A stretch of DNA of 36,002 bases from Corynebacterium lipophiloflavum DSM 44291. Lineage in GTDB: Bacteria > Actinomycetota > Actinomycetes > Mycobacteriales > Mycobacteriaceae. Positions 35,271 to 36,002 of this stretch are shown here, in pieces (the first letter of the stretch is position 1; each line of letters begins with the position of its first letter). The notes beneath the pieces were generated by a model. It saw nothing but the letters and a program-made list of their open reading frames with translations. It did no database searches and was not told the DNA's origin. A program made the position numbers and the translations under genes. The stretch covers positions 13,133-49,134 of the forward strand of contig NZ_GG667192.1 in NCBI RefSeq assembly GCF_000159635.1. Direction: 5' to 3'.

Positions 35271-35833
35271 CGATAACCAGCTTTAACCTGTGCGCCCGCA
35301 GCGCGCATCTCGTCGAGGGCCCGTGCGGCGCGGGCCTCGTCGACAGGCGAGCACAGCTCTTTCGAGACTCGAACGTCGAAGCCCTCCCGTAAAGCGTCTA
35401 GGACTGTCGCCCTGACGCAGTGGTCCGTGGCAATGCCGCACACATCAACCGCGCTGATTCCGGCGCGGTTGAGCCATTCGGCCAGCTGGGTGCCGTCCTC
35501 GGTGGCGCCTTCGAAACCCGAGTACGCGGCGCGGTACTCACCCTTGCGGAAGAAGGCCTCAATGTGTTCCGGATCCAGGGGCGCGCGCAACGCCGCGCCG
35601 TCGGAGCCCGCGACGCAGTGCACCGGCCATGAATCCACAAAGTCCGGCTCGGAGGAGAAGTGCGCGCCTGGATCAATGTGCCAGTCTTGGGTCGCCACGA
35701 CGTGGGCGTAGCCGTGGTCGCCGGAGATAAGCTGCGCGATCGCGGTAGCGACGTCGTCGCCACGCGCGGTGGCGAGGCTGCCGCCGGGGCAAAAATCGTT
35801 CTGAACATCGACGATGAGCAGTGCTGTTTTCAT
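35267..35833 (-). CDS. pncA: Nicotinamidase
   Basis: A 188-aa isochorismatase-fold amidohydrolase that converts nicotinamide to nicotinate, which PncB then uses. The catalytic triad is Asp9 (LLIVDVQNDF), Lys97 (FRKGEYRAAYSGFEG) and Cys139 (ATDHCVRAT); the metal site is Asp50, His52 and His58 in TQDWHIDPGAHF. In mycobacteria the same enzyme activates pyrazinamide. The ATG at 35833 is preferred over a start five codons upstream because a -10 hexamer ends 6 nt before it. An insertion sequence ends about 40 bp upstream. Confidence 0.94.
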   Translation of the reverse strand: MKTALLIVDVQNDFCPGGSLATARGDDVATAIAQLISGDHGYAHVVATQDWHIDPGAHFSSEPDFVDSWPVHCVAGSDGAALRAPLDPEHIEAFFRKGEYRAAYSGFEGATEDGTQLAEWLNRAGISAVDVCGIATDHCVRATVLDALREGFDVRVSKELCSPVDEARAARALDEMRAAGAQVKAGYR

Positions 35834-35839
35834 AACGCA

Positions 35840-35845
35840 ACGATA
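35840..35845 (-). promoter_or_regulatory. -10 element of pncA, leaderless arrangement
   Basis: TATCGT on the minus strand ends 6 nt before the ATG at 35833. The position expected for a -35 (about 35862-35868) is only about 10 bp from the insertion-sequence edge. Confidence 0.5.
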
Positions 35846-35876
35846 CACCGCGTGCGGAAAACCCCCGCGCGGATTT

Positions 35877-36002
35877 TGAACTAGCCCCCGTTAGTTGGAC
35901 TGGTTTAATTCTAGGCGGTTAGGGGTTGAAGGGCCTGATTCCGATATTGCGTCGGGGTCAGGCCCTTGAGTCGTTGTTGGACGCGTTCGGTGTTGTACCA
36001 CT
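35877..36002 (-). mobile_element. End of an IS3-family insertion sequence, truncated by the window
   Basis: From about 35877 the sequence changes to one that encodes an IS3-type transposase C-terminus on the minus strand. The edge TGAACTAGCCCCCGTTAG begins with TG, as IS3-family termini usually do, so it is the probable terminal inverted repeat. The other end and any target duplication lie outside the window. Confidence 0.75.
35911..36002 (-). CDS. IS3-family transposase OrfB, C-terminal fragment
   Basis: The frame runs leftward from the window edge to a TAG at 35911-35913 and contains WYNTERVQQRLKGLTPTQYR, the characteristic end of the rve integrase domain (consensus YN-x3-R-x2-L-x2-L-TP-x2-Y). 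About 30 codons are visible; the DDE residues are outside the window. It belongs to the element that abuts pncA. Confidence 0.88.
   Translation of the reverse strand, partial: WYNTERVQQRLKGLTPTQYRNQALQPLTA

Overview
The window is a high-GC chromosomal segment from a mycolic-acid-containing actinobacterium, almost certainly a Corynebacterium. Evidence for this: a secreted trehalose/protein mycolyltransferase-type esterase; the block rpmJ-nrdHIE-gntR1-nrdF-ctaD-serB, which matches the Corynebacterium glutamicum order as I remember it; and the block dinG-pncB-clpS-DUF2017-P1 peptidase-rhomboid-murI-MBL-rph-rdgB-DUF3817-lprD, which follows the Mycobacterium tuberculosis Rv1329c-Rv1343c order. Species assignment is not attempted.

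Layout. 1-4600: ogt, then an overlapping operon of a fructosamine-kinase-like gene with bioA-bioF-bioD. 4596-4850: three tandem 85-bp repeats between convergent bioD and nadE. 4853-5929: nadE and, divergently, a cysteine-free L36 gene (40 codons). 5930-11164: class Ib ribonucleotide reductase (nrdH, nrdI, nrdE, nrdF) behind two NrdR-type boxes, with gntR1 between nrdE and nrdF. 11481-18011: ctaD, serB, a DinG-family helicase and pncB. 18072-27169: the mycobacterium-like housekeeping block, interrupted by a uvrA paralogue that carries a nonsense codon and an internal out-of-frame deletion. 27234-31606: a GCS2-like/ATP-grasp fusion translationally coupled to an S9 peptidase. 31635-31719: tRNA-Leu(UAG). 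31698-34351: two membrane proteins, a mycolyltransferase and, divergent from it, a 46-aa leader-free ORF. 34448-35833: bcp, a DUF3618 gene and pncA. The window ends inside an IS3-family element.

Functional threads. Biotin ring assembly (BioF, BioA, BioD), aerobic dNTP synthesis (NrdHIEF), NAD salvage (PncA, PncB, NadE), envelope (MurI, mycolyltransferase, lipoproteins) and nucleotide/protein quality control (RdgB, RNase PH, ClpS, Ogt) are represented. A striking global feature is that at least 14 genes have a TANNNT -10 hexamer only 6-8 nt before the start codon, the arrangement expected for leaderless mRNAs; this also fixes several start codons. No rRNA, CRISPR array, prophage or plasmid origin was seen. 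The least explained items are the 46-aa ORF next to the mycolyltransferase, the ligase-peptidase pair, the 85-bp repeats and the decayed uvrA paralogue.
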